A stretch of DNA of 64,000 nt from JANMJD01 sp963828405 (GTDB lineage: Bacteria; Actinomycetota; Acidimicrobiia; Acidimicrobiales; Ilumatobacteraceae). The translations under genes were made by a program, and so were the position numbers. The notes under the pieces are model-generated. The model worked only from the letters and a program-made list of their open reading frames with translations, was not told where the DNA came from and made no database searches. The DNA is taken from positions 1 to 64,000 of the forward strand of contig CAWHEG010000029.1 of assembly GCA_963828405.1 (NCBI GenBank). Reading direction: 5' to 3'. How positions within the stretch are numbered: position 1 is the stretch's first letter; each line of letters opens with the position of its first letter. Of this stretch, positions 62,962 to 64,000 are shown piece after piece.

Positions 62962-64000
62962 TCATCCTGTCAGCCGCTCGACCACATGGTCGATCGAGGC
63001 CGTCAGCCGCTCGACGTCGCTCGCCGGGGTGACCGGGAACATGCCGATCCGCAGCTGGTTGCGGCCCAGCTTGCGATAGGCGTCGGTATCGACGATCCCG
63101 TTGGCGCGCAGCACGCTCGACACGGTACCGGCGTCCACGCCGGCGAGGTCGACGGTGCCGACCACGGTCGAACGCTTGGCCGGGTCGGTGACGAACGGCT
63201 CCGCCCACTCCCGAGCCGTGGCCCAGCCGTAGAGCACCGCGGCGGAGGCGGCCGAGCGGGCGATGCAGCCGGCGAGCCCGCCCTGGCCGAGCATCCAGCC
63301 GAGCTGGTGATCGAGCATCACCAGCGTGCCCAGCGCCGGGGTGTTGTAGGTCTGGTCGAGGCGGCTGTTGTCGAGGGCGATGGGCAGGCTGAGCGACGCC
63401 GGCGTCCAGCGACCCGACGCGGCGATCCGCCCGATCCGCTCGACGGCCCGCGGCGAGCAGAGGGCGAGCCACAACCCGCCGTCGCCGGCGAAGCACTTCT
63501 GCGGCCCGAAGTAGTACACGTCGGCGTCGGACGGCCGCCACGGGAGGCCTCCGGCTCCCGAGGTGGCGTCGACACAGACGAGCACCCCGTCGGCCCCGCC
63601 CGGTCGCTCGACGGGCATCGCCACGCCGGTCGACGTCTCGTTGTGGGTGAGCGCCAGGAGATCGCAGCCGTCGAGCTCTGCGGCGGTCGGCAGGTCCGGG
63701 TGATCGCCGGCAGGCGCCCGGCTGACGCCCGGCGCCTCGAGGTGGGGCGCTCCGGCAGATGCCTCGGCGAACTTCGAGGAGAACTCGCCGAAGACCAGGT
63801 GGTGGCTCCGTCGCTCGATCAACCCCAACGTGGCGATGTCCCAGAAGGCGGTGGATCCGCCGTTGCCGAGCACCACCTCCCAGCCGTCGGGGAGGGCGAA
63901 CAGCTCGGCCATCCGGGCCCTCACCGAGCCGACCAGCTGGCGGACGGGCGCCTGGCGGTGCGACGTTCCCAGGATGCCGGACCGTTCGGCCGCCTGCAAT
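62962..64000 (-). CDS. serC: Phosphoserine aminotransferase, N-terminus beyond the window
   Basis: About 346 residues in the window; roughly 30 N-terminal residues lie outside. SerC makes 3-phosphoserine for serine synthesis with PLP. SGILGTSHRQAPVRQLVGSV is the family start region; LGNGGSTAFWDIATLGLIER, LLALTHNETSTGVAMPVERP, CVDATSGAGGLPWRPSDADV and YYFGPQKCFAGDGGLWLALC with the PLP Lys (GPQK) are clear, ending LRIGMFPVTPASDVERL. It resembles the actinobacterial SerC type. The first in-frame codon seen (TTG) is internal, not a start. Confidence 0.92.
   Translation of the reverse strand, partial: LQAAERSGILGTSHRQAPVRQLVGSVRARMAELFALPDGWEVVLGNGGSTAFWDIATLGLIERRSHHLVFGEFSSKFAEASAGAPHLEAPGVSRAPAGDHPDLPTAAELDGCDLLALTHNETSTGVAMPVERPGGADGVLVCVDATSGAGGLPWRPSDADVYYFGPQKCFAGDGGLWLALCSPRAVERIGRIAASGRWTPASLSLPIALDNSRLDQTYNTPALGTLVMLDHQLGWMLGQGGLAGCIARSAASAAVLYGWATAREWAEPFVTDPAKRSTVVGTVDLAGVDAGTVSSVLRANGIVDTDAYRKLGRNQLRIGMFPVTPASDVERLTASIDHVVERLTG

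Overview
The window is two unrelated pieces joined near position 3610. Bases 1-3.6 kb are comparatively AT-rich and carry a flagellin locus: a glycosyltransferase end, a broken pyruvyl-transferase-like gene, flaF, flbT and a flagellin with a structured 5' leader. Everything after that is GC-rich with actinobacterial-style gene content: GTG starts, LPxTG anchors, cys and ilv operons, a large AftD-like arabinosyltransferase, gatCAB, and a predicted ilv attenuator with a leader peptide. The junction lies inside an M48 peptidase, directly after its HExxH helix, so I read it as a chimeric (probably metagenomic) contig rather than gene transfer. The main organism is an actinobacterium, possibly of the Acidimicrobiia; the exact lineage is inference.

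Layout of the GC-rich part. 3.6-13.2 kb: cut M48 peptidase, TetR regulator, ferredoxin, alpha/beta hydrolase, lgt, galT, and a DeoR-controlled carbohydrate ABC importer (ATPase and DeoR on the minus strand; binding protein and two permeases on the plus strand). 13.25-37.3 kb: a surface-glycan island that opens with 83-bp tandem repeats. It holds several SAM methyltransferases, an IS5-type and an IS66-type insertion sequence, a LamG-like membrane protein, two tandem acyltransferase-SGNH genes with nearly identical front halves, an LPxTG protein, a flippase fusion, an AftD-like GT-C enzyme, a second GT-C-like protein, and GT4 and GT2 enzymes. Most of its genes carry apparent frameshifts, unlike the flanking metabolic regions.

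37.4-64 kb: gatCAB; vapBC with a palindromic operator; an MFS exporter; an acyl-CoA dehydrogenase; an FTR1 iron permease with a cupredoxin lipoprotein behind a palindromic site; an EamA transporter; a lipoprotein; ilvD; an LPETG surface protein; an Rrf2 regulator; cysDNC-cysQ; ilvBNC behind a leader peptide and terminator hairpin; metY; a NYN nuclease-like protein; a PAC2 protein; and serC, cut by the window end.

How the genes work together. cysDNC make PAPS from sulfate, CysQ removes PAP, and MetY can place reduced sulfur into homocysteine. ilvBNC with ilvD form the branched-chain amino acid pathway. The island looks dedicated to building, modifying and exporting an envelope polysaccharide. 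In both the cys and ilv operons, tandem duplication at a coupled gene junction has produced micro-ORFs that keep the stop/start overlaps. I saw no tRNA, rRNA or CRISPR array.
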